NCBI GenBank assembly: GCA_045613065.1
Contig: JAZLAH010000054.1
Coordinates: forward strand, 1 to 56,774
Reading direction: 5' to 3'
Length of the DNA stretch: 56,774 nucleotides
Origin: Fimenecus sp045613065
Lineage (GTDB): Bacteria > Bacillota > Clostridia > Oscillospirales > Acutalibacteraceae
The translations under genes and the position numbers were made by a program. Under the pieces are notes generated by a model. It made no database searches. It saw only the letters and a program-made list of their open reading frames with translations, and had not been told where the DNA came from. This document shows positions 15,483 to 23,541 of the stretch, piece after piece (position 1 is the stretch's first letter; each line of letters begins with the position of its first letter).

Positions 15483-17279
15483 TTATTTTTTGAAAAGTGG
15501 ACCAAAGTTTTCACAAGCTCTGTAATCAGCACTTTCTTTGTCCATACCGAATGCATTCCAAGCAGCAGGACGGAAGATTTTATCTTCAGGAACATTGTGC
15601 ATACAAACAGGAATACGAAGCATTGAACAAAGAGTGATAAGGTCAGCACCGATATGACCGTATGAAATAGCACCGTGGTTAGCACCCCAGTTGTTCATAA
15701 CATCATATGCAGTCTTAAATGCACCTTCACCTGTTGTTCTTGGAGCAAACCAAGTGCAAGGCCATGTATAGTCGGTTCTCTTCCAAAGTTTATCAGAAAC
15801 ATCTTCTGGGAGTTCAACTGTCCAACCTTCAGCAATCTGAAGAACAGGACCAAGCCCCTTAACAAGGTTAAGTCTAATCATAGTTGCAGGCATTTCTGCT
15901 CTTGTTTCAAATCTTGATGAATATCCGCCACCACGGAAATAGCCAAGGTCAGCATAGTTCCAAGTTGCATTTTCCATAATTGCTTTCTGGTCAGCTTCAG
16001 TAACCTCATACCAAGGCTTGATTACAGCATTACCGTTTTCATCTTTTGCAGCACCGTTAGCATCAAGACAGCAAGCACCTGAGTTGATAAGGTGAATAAT
16101 ACCATCACTATCTTTTGCTTTGCCTTCAATGTTATAATCTGTAACTCTCTTGATTGCGTCGCCACTCCAATATGTACGAACATCAGCAAACATCTGTGCA
16201 CGGTTTGTAAGTAATTTCATAAAGAGCATACCAAGACCGTTAAGAACATCATTTTCAGTAGCAAGGATATAAGGTTCTCTTGCACCGTTCCAGTCGAATG
16301 ATGTGTTGAGCAATGATTCAGGGAAGTCACAGTTAGGATAGAAGTCTGTCCACTGACGCTGACCCTGGAAGCCTGCTGCGATAGCGTTGTGACCAACCAT
16401 TTCTTCTTCACAACCCTTAGGAAGCTTGTCGTTACCGTTCATAAGGTCTTTGATAATAACCATCATCTTAACAACAAATTCCCAGTCTGCATCCTTTTCT
16501 TCTCTTGTTTTCTGAAGATTTTCAGGGTTCTTGTCAAAGCCTTCGATACAGTTTTCCTTTGCCCATTTGAGTGCCTTTTCATATTCGTCTTTATCATAGA
16601 TTTCTTCTGTCATTCGACGGATAATTTCAACCTCGTCAACAGATTCAACTCTCATACCGAGATAATCTTCGATAAAATCACAGTCGATGATTGAACCACC
16701 GATACCCATACAGATTGAACCAATCTGAAGATATGACTTGCCACGCATTGTAGCAGCAGCAACAGCAGCACGACCGAAACGAAGAAGCTTTTCTTCTACG
16801 TCAGCAGGAATTGTTTCGTCATCAAGGTCCTGAACATCGTGGCCATAAATACCAAAAGCAGGAAGACCTTTCTGTGCATGAGTAGCAAGAACTGATGCAA
16901 GATAAACAGCACCAGGACGTTCTGTACCATTAAATCCCCAAACAGCTTTGATTGTGTGTGGGTCCATATCCATAGTTTCAGCACCGTAGCACCAACAAGG
17001 TGTAACAGTAACAGTAATGTCAACGCCTTCTTTACGGAATTTGTCAGCACAAGCAGCAGCTTCAGCTACTCTACCGATAGTTGTATCTGCAATTACAACT
17101 TTAACAGGTTCACCGTTTGAGTATTTAAGATTATCAGTAAAAAGTTTAGCAGCACGTTTAGCCATATTCATTGTCTGAACTTCAAGAGATTCACGAACAC
17201 CAAGAACACCACGTCTGCCGTCAATAGTAGGACGAATACCAATAACAGGATAATCGCCGATAAGTCTGTTTTTAGCCAT
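15483..17279 (-). CDS. fucI: L-fucose isomerase
   Basis: A 598-aa cytoplasmic Mn-dependent isomerase converting L-fucose to L-fuculose (also D-arabinose to D-ribulose in known homologues). The N-terminus DYPVIGIRPTIDGRRGV is diagnostic for FucI, and VGHNAIAAGFQGQRQWTDF and NWGANHGAISYGHIG carry the metal-binding and catalytic region. The length equals that of the E. coli enzyme. It is the first gene of fucI-fucA-fucU-kinase, behind a TTGACT/TATACT promoter and an AAGGAG ribosome site. No fucose transporter or regulator gene is adjacent. Confidence 0.97.
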   Translation of the reverse strand: MAKNRLIGDYPVIGIRPTIDGRRGVLGVRESLEVQTMNMAKRAAKLFTDNLKYSNGEPVKVVIADTTIGRVAEAAACADKFRKEGVDITVTVTPCWCYGAETMDMDPHTIKAVWGFNGTERPGAVYLASVLATHAQKGLPAFGIYGHDVQDLDDETIPADVEEKLLRFGRAAVAAATMRGKSYLQIGSICMGIGGSIIDCDFIEDYLGMRVESVDEVEIIRRMTEEIYDKDEYEKALKWAKENCIEGFDKNPENLQKTREEKDADWEFVVKMMVIIKDLMNGNDKLPKGCEEEMVGHNAIAAGFQGQRQWTDFYPNCDFPESLLNTSFDWNGAREPYILATENDVLNGLGMLFMKLLTNRAQMFADVRTYWSGDAIKRVTDYNIEGKAKDSDGIIHLINSGACCLDANGAAKDENGNAVIKPWYEVTEADQKAIMENATWNYADLGYFRGGGYSSRFETRAEMPATMIRLNLVKGLGPVLQIAEGWTVELPEDVSDKLWKRTDYTWPCTWFAPRTTGEGAFKTAYDVMNNWGANHGAISYGHIGADLITLCSMLRIPVCMHNVPEDKIFRPAAWNAFGMDKESADYRACENFGPLFKK

Positions 17280-17325
17280 AATAATTTCTCCTTATATTAT
17301 ATTGTGAATATATCTTTAGAATTTT

Positions 17326-17354
17326 AGTATAGCAAATCTATAATTTTAAGTCAA
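17326..17354 (-). promoter_or_regulatory. Promoter of the fucose operon
   Basis: On the minus strand TTGACT (17349-17354) and TATACT (17326-17331) with a 17-nt spacer, about 46 nt upstream of fucI. No obvious cre site or palindrome was found next to it. Confidence 0.82.
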
Positions 17355-17355
17355 T

Positions 17356-17395
17356 AAAAAAGAAAAAAGAGAGCACACAAATGTGTACTCTCTTT
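17356..17395 (-). terminator. Terminator of tRNA-Arg
   Basis: On the minus strand an 11-bp or longer stem with one internal mismatch (17383-17395 with 17366-17378, 4-nt loop) is followed by a TTTTTTCTTTTTT run. It ends the tRNA-Arg transcript just before the fucose promoter. Confidence 0.82.
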
Positions 17396-17398
17396 TCG

Positions 17399-17475
17399 TG
17401 GCACGCCGGAAGGGATTCGAACCCCCGACCTTTTGGTTCGTAGCCAAACACTCTATCCAGCTGAGCTACCGGCGC
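17399..17475 (-). tRNA. tRNA-Arg (ACG)
   Basis: A 77-nt cloverleaf on the minus strand with acceptor GCGCCGG/CCGGCGT, anticodon loop CTACGAA (anticodon ACG, read as inosine after TadA editing), T-loop GGTTCGAATCC and encoded CCA. Confidence 0.96.
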
Positions 17476-17500
17476 ATATGCGACTTTTTATCGCCCGAAT

Positions 17501-17529
17501 ATAATACCATTACAAGACTAAAAAGTCAA
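17501..17529 (-). promoter_or_regulatory. Promoter of tRNA-Arg
   Basis: On the minus strand TTGACT (17524-17529) and TATTAT (17501-17506) with a 17-nt spacer, 25 nt upstream of the tRNA 5' end. Confidence 0.8.
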
Positions 17530-17544
17530 CACTTTTTTTTAAAT

Positions 17545-18873
17545 TTATTTAATTATTAGTATTTTATCAATATTGTATTTCTTAAATAATTCAATATGCC
17601 TTTCTGTAATCCTTTCACCACTTACTGCAATTGGGATAGCAGGAGGGCAGGAAACAGTAGGACTTGCACAGATTTTTTTCAAAGCATCCTCTACATTTAC
17701 TTCCTTATTTTCTGTGAAAACAGCTTCACGGATTGTTGTAACTCTTTCTGCCACAGGGAAATCAATGTGAGTGACATCTGTTTTTTCAATTTTACCTATT
17801 TTTTCGAAAAGCTTCTTTAAGTTTAAGAAATCATTGTCACAATTTTGTGGGGTGAGCATAAACACTGCAAAGTCACCGTCAAAATACTCATATTCAATGT
17901 TGTTTTCAGTAAAAATACACTCTGAGCCCAAATTTGCACCACGAAAATCTGCAGTAATTTTCAATGGTTCAGAGGAAATATTCGGAATACCAAGCACATT
18001 CATATAATCCTTGATTTCATTACATTTTTCAGTACAAGAAATTATATCTGTCTTGATTTTCTCGTCAATGTATTTATTGCAGAGGTCAAGGGATTGAAGA
18101 ATGAGATATGAGGGACTTGTTGAGCCGAAAATTGCCATAGCATTTATAACATTTTTCGAAAATCCGTATTTATCACTCTTTGCAATATGAAGATATCCGC
18201 CACCTGTAAGCACAGGCAATGTTTTATGAGCAGAATCGCAACACATATCAGCACCAAGGCTGATGGGGTGTAAATCTTGTGGGCAGAATTTAAGATAACT
18301 GCCGTGAGCATTATCGACAAGCAAAGGAATATCGTGTTTTTTGCACACATCAGAAAGACTTCTAATATCACTCATTCCACCTAAATAATCAGGACTTGTG
18401 ATGTAAACAGCGAAAGGCTTGTAGGTAAACTCTTTCAGTTTGTTTTCAAGATTTTCTGCAGTAACAATACAACTGCAAAGACTATGGGATGCATCGGGAT
18501 AAAGCCATTCAACATCAGCGTCAAGCTTTGCAAGTGCATATATAAATGACTTGTGTGCATTTCTTCCTGCAAGCACAAAAGGTCTGTTTGGCTTGTCTGC
18601 CTTTAAGTATGCGAGATAAAGCATAGCGTTGATGCTCTGACTTGAACCGCCTGCAGAATAAACTGTTTTTGCAGTACCGAAAAGGTGAGTGGCATTTTCT
18701 TCACTTTCACGGATAATGCCTGTTGGTGCATAAAGCTCGTCAGCACCACGAATTTCGGTAATATCGGACTGTTCCGGACCTAAAAAAGACACACCCTTAT
18801 GACCCGGCATATGCAGTCGAGTTGTATTACTTTTAATGTAATTCTGCACAAAGTCATAAATAGGTGTGTTCAT
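17545..18873 (-). CDS. Orn/Lys/Arg decarboxylase-family PLP enzyme
   Basis: A 442-aa PLP-dependent decarboxylase of basic amino acids, giving a polyamine precursor (agmatine, cadaverine or putrescine). The N-terminus RLHMPGHKG and the PLP lysine K217 in SAHKTLP are signatures of the small Bacillus SpeA/YaaO-like group, which lacks the large wing domain. The substrate cannot be decided here. The open frame extends to 18927, overlapping the SCIFF maturase. The ATG at 18873 has an AAGGA ribosome site and starts the family homology. It begins 11 nt after the SCIFF maturase and is probably on the same transcript. Confidence 0.87.
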   Translation of the reverse strand: MNTPIYDFVQNYIKSNTTRLHMPGHKGVSFLGPEQSDITEIRGADELYAPTGIIRESEENATHLFGTAKTVYSAGGSSQSINAMLYLAYLKADKPNRPFVLAGRNAHKSFIYALAKLDADVEWLYPDASHSLCSCIVTAENLENKLKEFTYKPFAVYITSPDYLGGMSDIRSLSDVCKKHDIPLLVDNAHGSYLKFCPQDLHPISLGADMCCDSAHKTLPVLTGGGYLHIAKSDKYGFSKNVINAMAIFGSTSPSYLILQSLDLCNKYIDEKIKTDIISCTEKCNEIKDYMNVLGIPNISSEPLKITADFRGANLGSECIFTENNIEYEYFDGDFAVFMLTPQNCDNDFLNLKKLFEKIGKIEKTDVTHIDFPVAERVTTIREAVFTENKEVNVEDALKKICASPTVSCPPAIPIAVSGERITERHIELFKKYNIDKILIIK

Positions 18874-18884
18874 TTTATTATTCC

Positions 18885-20258
18885 TTATTTGTCGTAATTT
18901 TCTGCTACCTGAATCATTACTGCACATTCAATTCTCTTCTTAAAGAGTTCACAGCCATATTCGTAAAGTCCTGTGATTTTTCCTGATGCGTGATATGAGT
19001 TAGCAGCGCAACCACCTGAGCAATAAAGCTTTGCCCAGCAGTCGTTACATTCAGGTCTTGCATAAGCGTTACAGAGCTTGAATTCATTCTGAATTTCAGT
19101 GTTTGAAACACCATCCCAGATGTTACCAAGAAGATATTTTGTGTCACCAACAAACTGATGACAAGGATAAAGGTCACCTGTTGGAGTAACAGCCATATAT
19201 TCAGTACCTGAACCACAACCTGAAATTCTCTTATAAATACAAGGACCATGTGTAAGGTCGAGCATATAGTGGTAGAAAGTGAACCCATTTCCCTCTTTTT
19301 TACGCTTAATCATTTCCTTTGCAAGGATTTCGTACTGCTCAAAAAGAATTGGCAAGTCAGCCTCTGTAAGTGCACTTGCATCGTCAGGTGAGCAGACAAC
19401 AGGCTCCATACTAAGTTCAGTAAAGCCTAAATCAGCCATATGGAAGATGTCCTTTGTAAAGTCTACATTGTTATGAGTGAAAGTACCTCTCATATAGTAA
19501 TTTTTACCATTACGACGCTTAACGAATTCCTGGAATTTAGGAACGATAATATCGTAGCTTCCACGACCCTGATAATCAACTCGGAGTCTGTCGTGAACTT
19601 CCTTACGACCGTCAAGACTGAGGACAACGTTACTCATTTCCTTGTTGCAGAACTCGATAACATCATCATCAACTAAAATACCGTTTGTTGTAAGTGTGAA
19701 ACGGAAATTCTTGTTGTGAATCTTTTCCTGAACTCGTGCATATGACACAAGTTCCTTCACAACATCCCAGTTCATAAGTGGTTCGCCACCGAAGAAGTCA
19801 ACTTCAAGATTTCTTCTTGTTCCTGAATTTTCAATGAGGAAATCGAGGGCACGTTTACCAACCTCAAAGCTCATCAAAGCTCGTTCACCGTGATATTTAC
19901 CCTGACTTGCAAAGCAGTATTCACAGTTAAGGTTACAAGTGTGAGCAACGTGAAGACAAAGTGCCTTAATAACAGTATTTCTGTTCTTGAAATCAAATGC
20001 CATACCCTCATAAGTGTCAGGAGTATAAAGCTTACCTGCAGCTTCAAGGCTCTTCACATCTTCGATACAGTCGAGAACATCCTTTTCTGTGATTTCTTCA
20101 TCTTTGTATGTACTGAGAATATATTTTACAATTTCATCTGTGCTTTTTTTCTTGAACATAGCGATAATATCGTAGGCTACTTCGTCAACAACGTGAACAG
20201 AACCTGAACACATATCAAGCACAATATTATATCCGTTTAATCTATACTGATGTACCAT
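18885..20258 (-). CDS. scfB: SCIFF peptide radical SAM maturase (ranthipeptide maturase)
   Basis: A 457-aa radical-SAM enzyme that installs Cys-to-alpha- or gamma-carbon thioether links in the SCIFF precursor. The order is an N-terminal RiPP-recognition-like region (residues 1-80), the SAM cluster C108-x3-C112-x2-C115 (HTCNLNCEYC), then a C-terminal SPASM region with many cysteines (CGSGTEYMAVTPTGDLYPC, CNDCWAKLYCSGGC, YEYGC). The length and motifs match the CteB-type maturase that is near-universal in Clostridia. It lies directly downstream of the peptide gene, separated by a hairpin with a T run. The start has an AAAGGA ribosome site. It consumes SAM and releases 5'-deoxyadenosine. Confidence 0.95.
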   Translation of the reverse strand: MVHQYRLNGYNIVLDMCSGSVHVVDEVAYDIIAMFKKKSTDEIVKYILSTYKDEEITEKDVLDCIEDVKSLEAAGKLYTPDTYEGMAFDFKNRNTVIKALCLHVAHTCNLNCEYCFASQGKYHGERALMSFEVGKRALDFLIENSGTRRNLEVDFFGGEPLMNWDVVKELVSYARVQEKIHNKNFRFTLTTNGILVDDDVIEFCNKEMSNVVLSLDGRKEVHDRLRVDYQGRGSYDIIVPKFQEFVKRRNGKNYYMRGTFTHNNVDFTKDIFHMADLGFTELSMEPVVCSPDDASALTEADLPILFEQYEILAKEMIKRKKEGNGFTFYHYMLDLTHGPCIYKRISGCGSGTEYMAVTPTGDLYPCHQFVGDTKYLLGNIWDGVSNTEIQNEFKLCNAYARPECNDCWAKLYCSGGCAANSYHASGKITGLYEYGCELFKKRIECAVMIQVAENYDK

Positions 20259-20273
20259 AATTTATCCTTTTCA

Positions 20274-20305
20274 ACAAAAAACAGGTAATACAAATGCATT
20301 ACCTG
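20274..20305 (-). terminator. Attenuating terminator between scfA and scfB
   Basis: On the minus strand an 8-bp perfect stem CAGGTAAT/ATTACCTG (20298-20305 with 20282-20289, 8-nt loop) is followed by TTTTTTG. It lies 24 nt after the peptide stop codon and just ahead of the maturase ribosome site. Read-through would give much peptide mRNA and little maturase mRNA. Confidence 0.75.
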
Positions 20306-20328
20306 CTTTAAGCAATTGTTTTTAATTC

Positions 20329-20478
20329 TTATTTGCTCTCAACGTTTTCGCACTGCTGATTAGCAACACCGCAAGATGTCTTGCAAGCTGACTGGCAAGA
20401 TGTCTGGCATTCGCCACAACCGCCCTTAACTGCGCTTTCTTTGAGGTCTCTTGTTTCGATTGTCTTAATTCTTTCCAT
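20329..20478 (-). CDS. scfA: SCIFF (six-cysteine) ranthipeptide precursor
   Basis: A 49-aa peptide, MERIKTIETRDLKESAV followed by a cysteine-rich core. Its six cysteines are at residues 21, 24, 28, 32, 36 and 43, the defining pattern of SCIFF (six cysteines in about forty-five residues), with Thr/Ser/Gln/Ala acceptor positions between them. The leader (about residues 1-17) resembles known SCIFF leaders. The ribosome site TTAGGAG lies 8 nt upstream. A full consensus promoter precedes it and the maturase follows. SCIFF peptides are conserved in Clostridia and their biological role is unsettled; a signalling role has been proposed for related ranthipeptides. Confidence 0.96.
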   Translation of the reverse strand: MERIKTIETRDLKESAVKGGCGECQTSCQSACKTSCGVANQQCENVESK

Positions 20479-20522
20479 TTGAATATCTCCTAACTGAATA
20501 ATTTCAAATAATTACATAAAAG

Positions 20523-20551
20523 AGTATAACACAAGGCATATTTACTGTCAA
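20523..20551 (-). promoter_or_regulatory. Promoter of the SCIFF operon
   Basis: On the minus strand a perfect TTGACA (20546-20551) and TATACT (20523-20528) with a 17-nt spacer, 44 nt upstream of the peptide ATG. Its -35 lies 9 bp from the -35 of the divergent ClC promoter. Confidence 0.88.
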
Positions 20552-20560
20552 GATATTTAA

Positions 20561-20589
20561 TTGACAACTTTTGTTCAAAGTGCTATATT
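20561..20589 (+). promoter_or_regulatory. Promoter of the ClC gene
   Basis: TTGACA (20561-20566) and TATATT (20584-20589) with a 17-nt spacer, 32 nt before the chosen start at 20622. Confidence 0.85.
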
Positions 20590-20621
20590 TTATCTCAGAA
20601 AAAACACAGAGGTGTAATAGG

Positions 20622-21842
20622 ATGAAATCGAAAGAAAATATAAAGAAAAATGTGCCTGAATTTTTGCGTATGACTATACTCAGCTTGATTGTAGGAATTT
20701 TCTGTGGACTTATTGGTTCGGTTTTTGTAAATGCTATTTCATTTGTGACAGGACTGAGAGAAAATAACGGATGGATTCTTTATTTGTTACCTGTTTTTGG
20801 CTTGATTTTAACATTTATATATAACAAATTGAATGTAAAGGGTGTCGGAACAAACCATATTATAAAAAGTGTACGAACAGAAGAAAAGGTTTCACCATTG
20901 TTGAGCGTTGCTGTATTCTGTGGTACTGTATTTTCTCATTTTGGTGGTGCATCTGTCGGTCGTGAGGGCGCTGCACTTCAGCTTGGTGGAAGTATCGGAG
21001 GTCTTTTTGCAAAGATATTCAAAGTGCCTGAGGATACAAGAAGAATCCTTGTGATGAGTGGTATGAGTGGCTTGTTTGCAGCACTTTTCGGAACACCTTT
21101 TGCTGCATTTCTCTTTGTGCTTGAGGTCAGCCGTATTGGTAAGCGTTGTTTTACTGCAATTATTCCTGCTTTTCTTTCAAGCATTACAGCATTTTTAATT
21201 GCAAATAATCTTGGTGTTGAGCCTGAACATTTTCCTGTAAACGAGATTCCAGCTCTTTCACTTGAAATTTCGTGGAAATTTGTCTTGATTGCAATTGTAG
21301 GTGCATTTGTAAGCTGGATTTTCGTTAACACTCTTCACAAAACTGAAAAAATCTTTGCAAAGGTGTTGAAAAACGAATATATCCGAGTAATTGTTGGTGG
21401 TGTCATCATAATTGCTCTTACAAAAATCCTCCAGACAACTGACTATAACGGTGGTGGAATCGGTGTTGTGCACCACGTGTTTACCCACGGTGAAGTGCAT
21501 TATGAAGCATTCTTTTTGAAGATTATTTTTACAGCACTCTCCATTGGTGCAGGGTATAAAGGTGGCGAAATTGTTCCAACAATTTTTATTGGTGGCACAT
21601 TAGGTGGAGCAGGAGCATTGTTGCTTGGAATTAATCCTGCTTTTGGTGGAGCAATCGGCATAACTGCACTTTTTGCAGGTGTTACAAACGCTCCTTTTGC
21701 AACTGTTGTTTTATCTTGTGAAATGTTCGGAATAGAAGGCATAGGCTACTATTTAATTGCTTCTGCAATCGGCTTTGCACTTTCAGGGAAAGCGTGTCTT
21801 TATAAAGGCAGAAAAACACCATTTGTGCAGGATAAATTATAA
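20622..21842 (+). CDS. ClC-family chloride/proton antiporter
   Basis: A 406-aa membrane protein with about 10-12 hydrophobic helices. The ClC filter motifs are recognisable: GREGAALQLGG (the GREGP motif with the gating Glu, here ending in Ala) and GGEIVPTIFIGG (the GxFxP block, here GGEIVP). There is no C-terminal CBS pair. The retained gating glutamate suggests an exchanger rather than a pure channel. It may help in acid or ion homeostasis, and fluoride-type ClC export is an alternative. The open frame begins at 20571, overlapping the promoter. The ATG at 20622 has AGAGGTG upstream and is preferred. Confidence 0.9.
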   Translation: MKSKENIKKNVPEFLRMTILSLIVGIFCGLIGSVFVNAISFVTGLRENNGWILYLLPVFGLILTFIYNKLNVKGVGTNHIIKSVRTEEKVSPLLSVAVFCGTVFSHFGGASVGREGAALQLGGSIGGLFAKIFKVPEDTRRILVMSGMSGLFAALFGTPFAAFLFVLEVSRIGKRCFTAIIPAFLSSITAFLIANNLGVEPEHFPVNEIPALSLEISWKFVLIAIVGAFVSWIFVNTLHKTEKIFAKVLKNEYIRVIVGGVIIIALTKILQTTDYNGGGIGVVHHVFTHGEVHYEAFFLKIIFTALSIGAGYKGGEIVPTIFIGGTLGGAGALLLGINPAFGGAIGITALFAGVTNAPFATVVLSCEMFGIEGIGYYLIASAIGFALSGKACLYKGRKTPFVQDKL

Positions 21843-21854
21843 TTTGTCATAATT

Positions 21855-21880
21855 GCAGGCGTGGAAGCCTGCCACTACGT
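21855..21880 (+). repeat. GC-rich intergenic palindrome (GTAG-type)
   Basis: GCAGGC-gtggaa-GCCTGC followed by cactacg. Read on the minus strand it starts CGTAGTGGCAGGC, resembling the GTAGGGGC palindromes common between genes in gut Firmicutes. There is no T run beside it. The real terminator lies 60 nt further on. Confidence 0.5.
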
Positions 21881-21932
21881 GTAAATGGATATCCCATAAA
21901 CTCCAATTTGCACATAAATCAAATATTTTTTG

Positions 21933-21966
21933 GTCTCTCTTTTGTAAGGGAGACTTTTTGTTTTTT
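21933..21966 (+). terminator. Terminator of the ClC gene
   Basis: A 9-bp stem (21933-21941 with 21946-21954, one G-U) with a 4-nt loop is followed by TTTTTGTTTTTT. Confidence 0.88.
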
Positions 21967-22080
21967 ATTGCAATTATTCCATAAAATATTGAAAAAACAT
22001 CTGTTAATTTTTAGAAATATATGGTATTATAGTATCTGTATAAATGTAACTATTCATTTTTGAAAGTAGATGAAGTTAAA

Positions 22081-23541
22081 ATGACAAAAAAATGTGATGT
22101 CCTTATAGTTGGTTGTGGTGTTGCTGGACTTAATACAGCACTTTCATTACCCGAAAACCTGAATATCATTATCCTTGCAAAAAAGAGTAATACAGACTCA
22201 AATTCTTCACTTGCACAGGGTGGTGTTGCTGCAGTTCTTGACAAAGAAAATGATAGCTTTGAACTGCATATAAACGATACTATGATTGCAGGAAAACACG
22301 CTAATGATATTGATGCTGTTACAACTTTAGTGGAAGAAGGACCTGCAGAGATTTATAAAATTATCGAATATGGTGTTGAATTTGATAAACAACCTGACGG
22401 TGAACTTAATATGACTCTTGAGGGTGGACACAGCAGACGAAGAATCGTTCATCATAAAGATACAACTGGTGCTGAGATGGTTCGTGCCATGGTTGCTGAA
22501 GCTCAGAAAAGAGATAATATTACCATAATAGAAAATGCTCCTGTTTTTAAATTGACAAGAGTAAAAAGTGGTATTTGTGCTCATGTGTTGACTCGTGATG
22601 GTCAGGATGAAATCTTTGCAAGCTATTGTGTACTTGCAACAGGTGGTATAGGTCGTGTTTATAAATACACAACAAACCCAAAAGTTGCAACAGGTGACGG
22701 AATCCGTCTTGCATTTGAACTCGGTGCTCGTATTAAGGATTTAAGTTTTGTTCAGTTCCATCCTACAGCATTTAATTCTGAAGATAATGAACAGTTCTTA
22801 ATCAGTGAAGCTGTTCGTGGTGAAGGTGCTTATCTTCTTAATTGTAATAAAGAAAGATTTATGCATCGATATGATGAAAGACTTGAACTTGCTCCTCGAG
22901 ATGTTGTTTCAAAGTCAATTATTATCGAATCACGAAGAACAGGTAGTAATAACTTCTATCTTGATATTACTCATCGTGACGAAGAATATCTTCTTAATCG
23001 TTTCCCTGGTATTCACGAAGGTTGTTTGAAGTACAATGTTGATATTACAAAGGATTTGATTCCTATTTTCCCTTGTCAGCATTATCTTATGGGTGGTATT
23101 GAGGTTGACCTTAATTCCCGAACAACAGTTTCACGACTTTATGCAGTTGGTGAATGTTCAAATACAGGTGTTCACGGAAGAAACCGTCTTGCAAGCAACT
23201 CACTTTTAGAAGCACTTGTATTCGGTAAACGCTGTGCTGATGATATTGTTCGTTGTATCGATATGAAATATCCTGAGGTACAGATTACCGAAATTGAAAA
23301 ACAAGACCTTGACGGTGCACCATTACTTAAAGGTGTCTGTGATGAAATCCGTAACATTATGCAGCGTTCATATTTTGTAATGCCTGCTAATGATGATGCA
23401 GTAAGAAATGGTTATAAACGAGTTCGTGAAATCCTGACTCGTCTTAAAAATGGTAAATTCAAAATTACTCCTGACTATTGTGAAGCGTTAAGCCTTGCAA
23501 CAGTTGCCAATATAATTCTTAAGGAGGTCAATGACCAATGA
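22081..23541 (+). CDS. nadB: L-aspartate oxidase
   Basis: A 486-aa flavoenzyme converting L-aspartate to iminoaspartate, the first step of de novo NAD synthesis. The FAD-binding motif VGCGVAGLN is at the N-terminus. SSLAQGGVAAV and HSRRRIVHHKDTTG are the fumarate-reductase-like active-site blocks, and NSLLEALVFG is the C-terminal signature. The frame opens at a TTG at 22060, but the ATG at 22081 is directly before the Rossmann strand and is preferred. No clear ribosome site is seen there. In anaerobes fumarate can serve as electron acceptor. It overlaps nadC by 4 nt. The partner nadA is not in the window. Confidence 0.93.
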   Translation: MTKKCDVLIVGCGVAGLNTALSLPENLNIIILAKKSNTDSNSSLAQGGVAAVLDKENDSFELHINDTMIAGKHANDIDAVTTLVEEGPAEIYKIIEYGVEFDKQPDGELNMTLEGGHSRRRIVHHKDTTGAEMVRAMVAEAQKRDNITIIENAPVFKLTRVKSGICAHVLTRDGQDEIFASYCVLATGGIGRVYKYTTNPKVATGDGIRLAFELGARIKDLSFVQFHPTAFNSEDNEQFLISEAVRGEGAYLLNCNKERFMHRYDERLELAPRDVVSKSIIIESRRTGSNNFYLDITHRDEEYLLNRFPGIHEGCLKYNVDITKDLIPIFPCQHYLMGGIEVDLNSRTTVSRLYAVGECSNTGVHGRNRLASNSLLEALVFGKRCADDIVRCIDMKYPEVQITEIEKQDLDGAPLLKGVCDEIRNIMQRSYFVMPANDDAVRNGYKRVREILTRLKNGKFKITPDYCEALSLATVANIILKEVNDQ

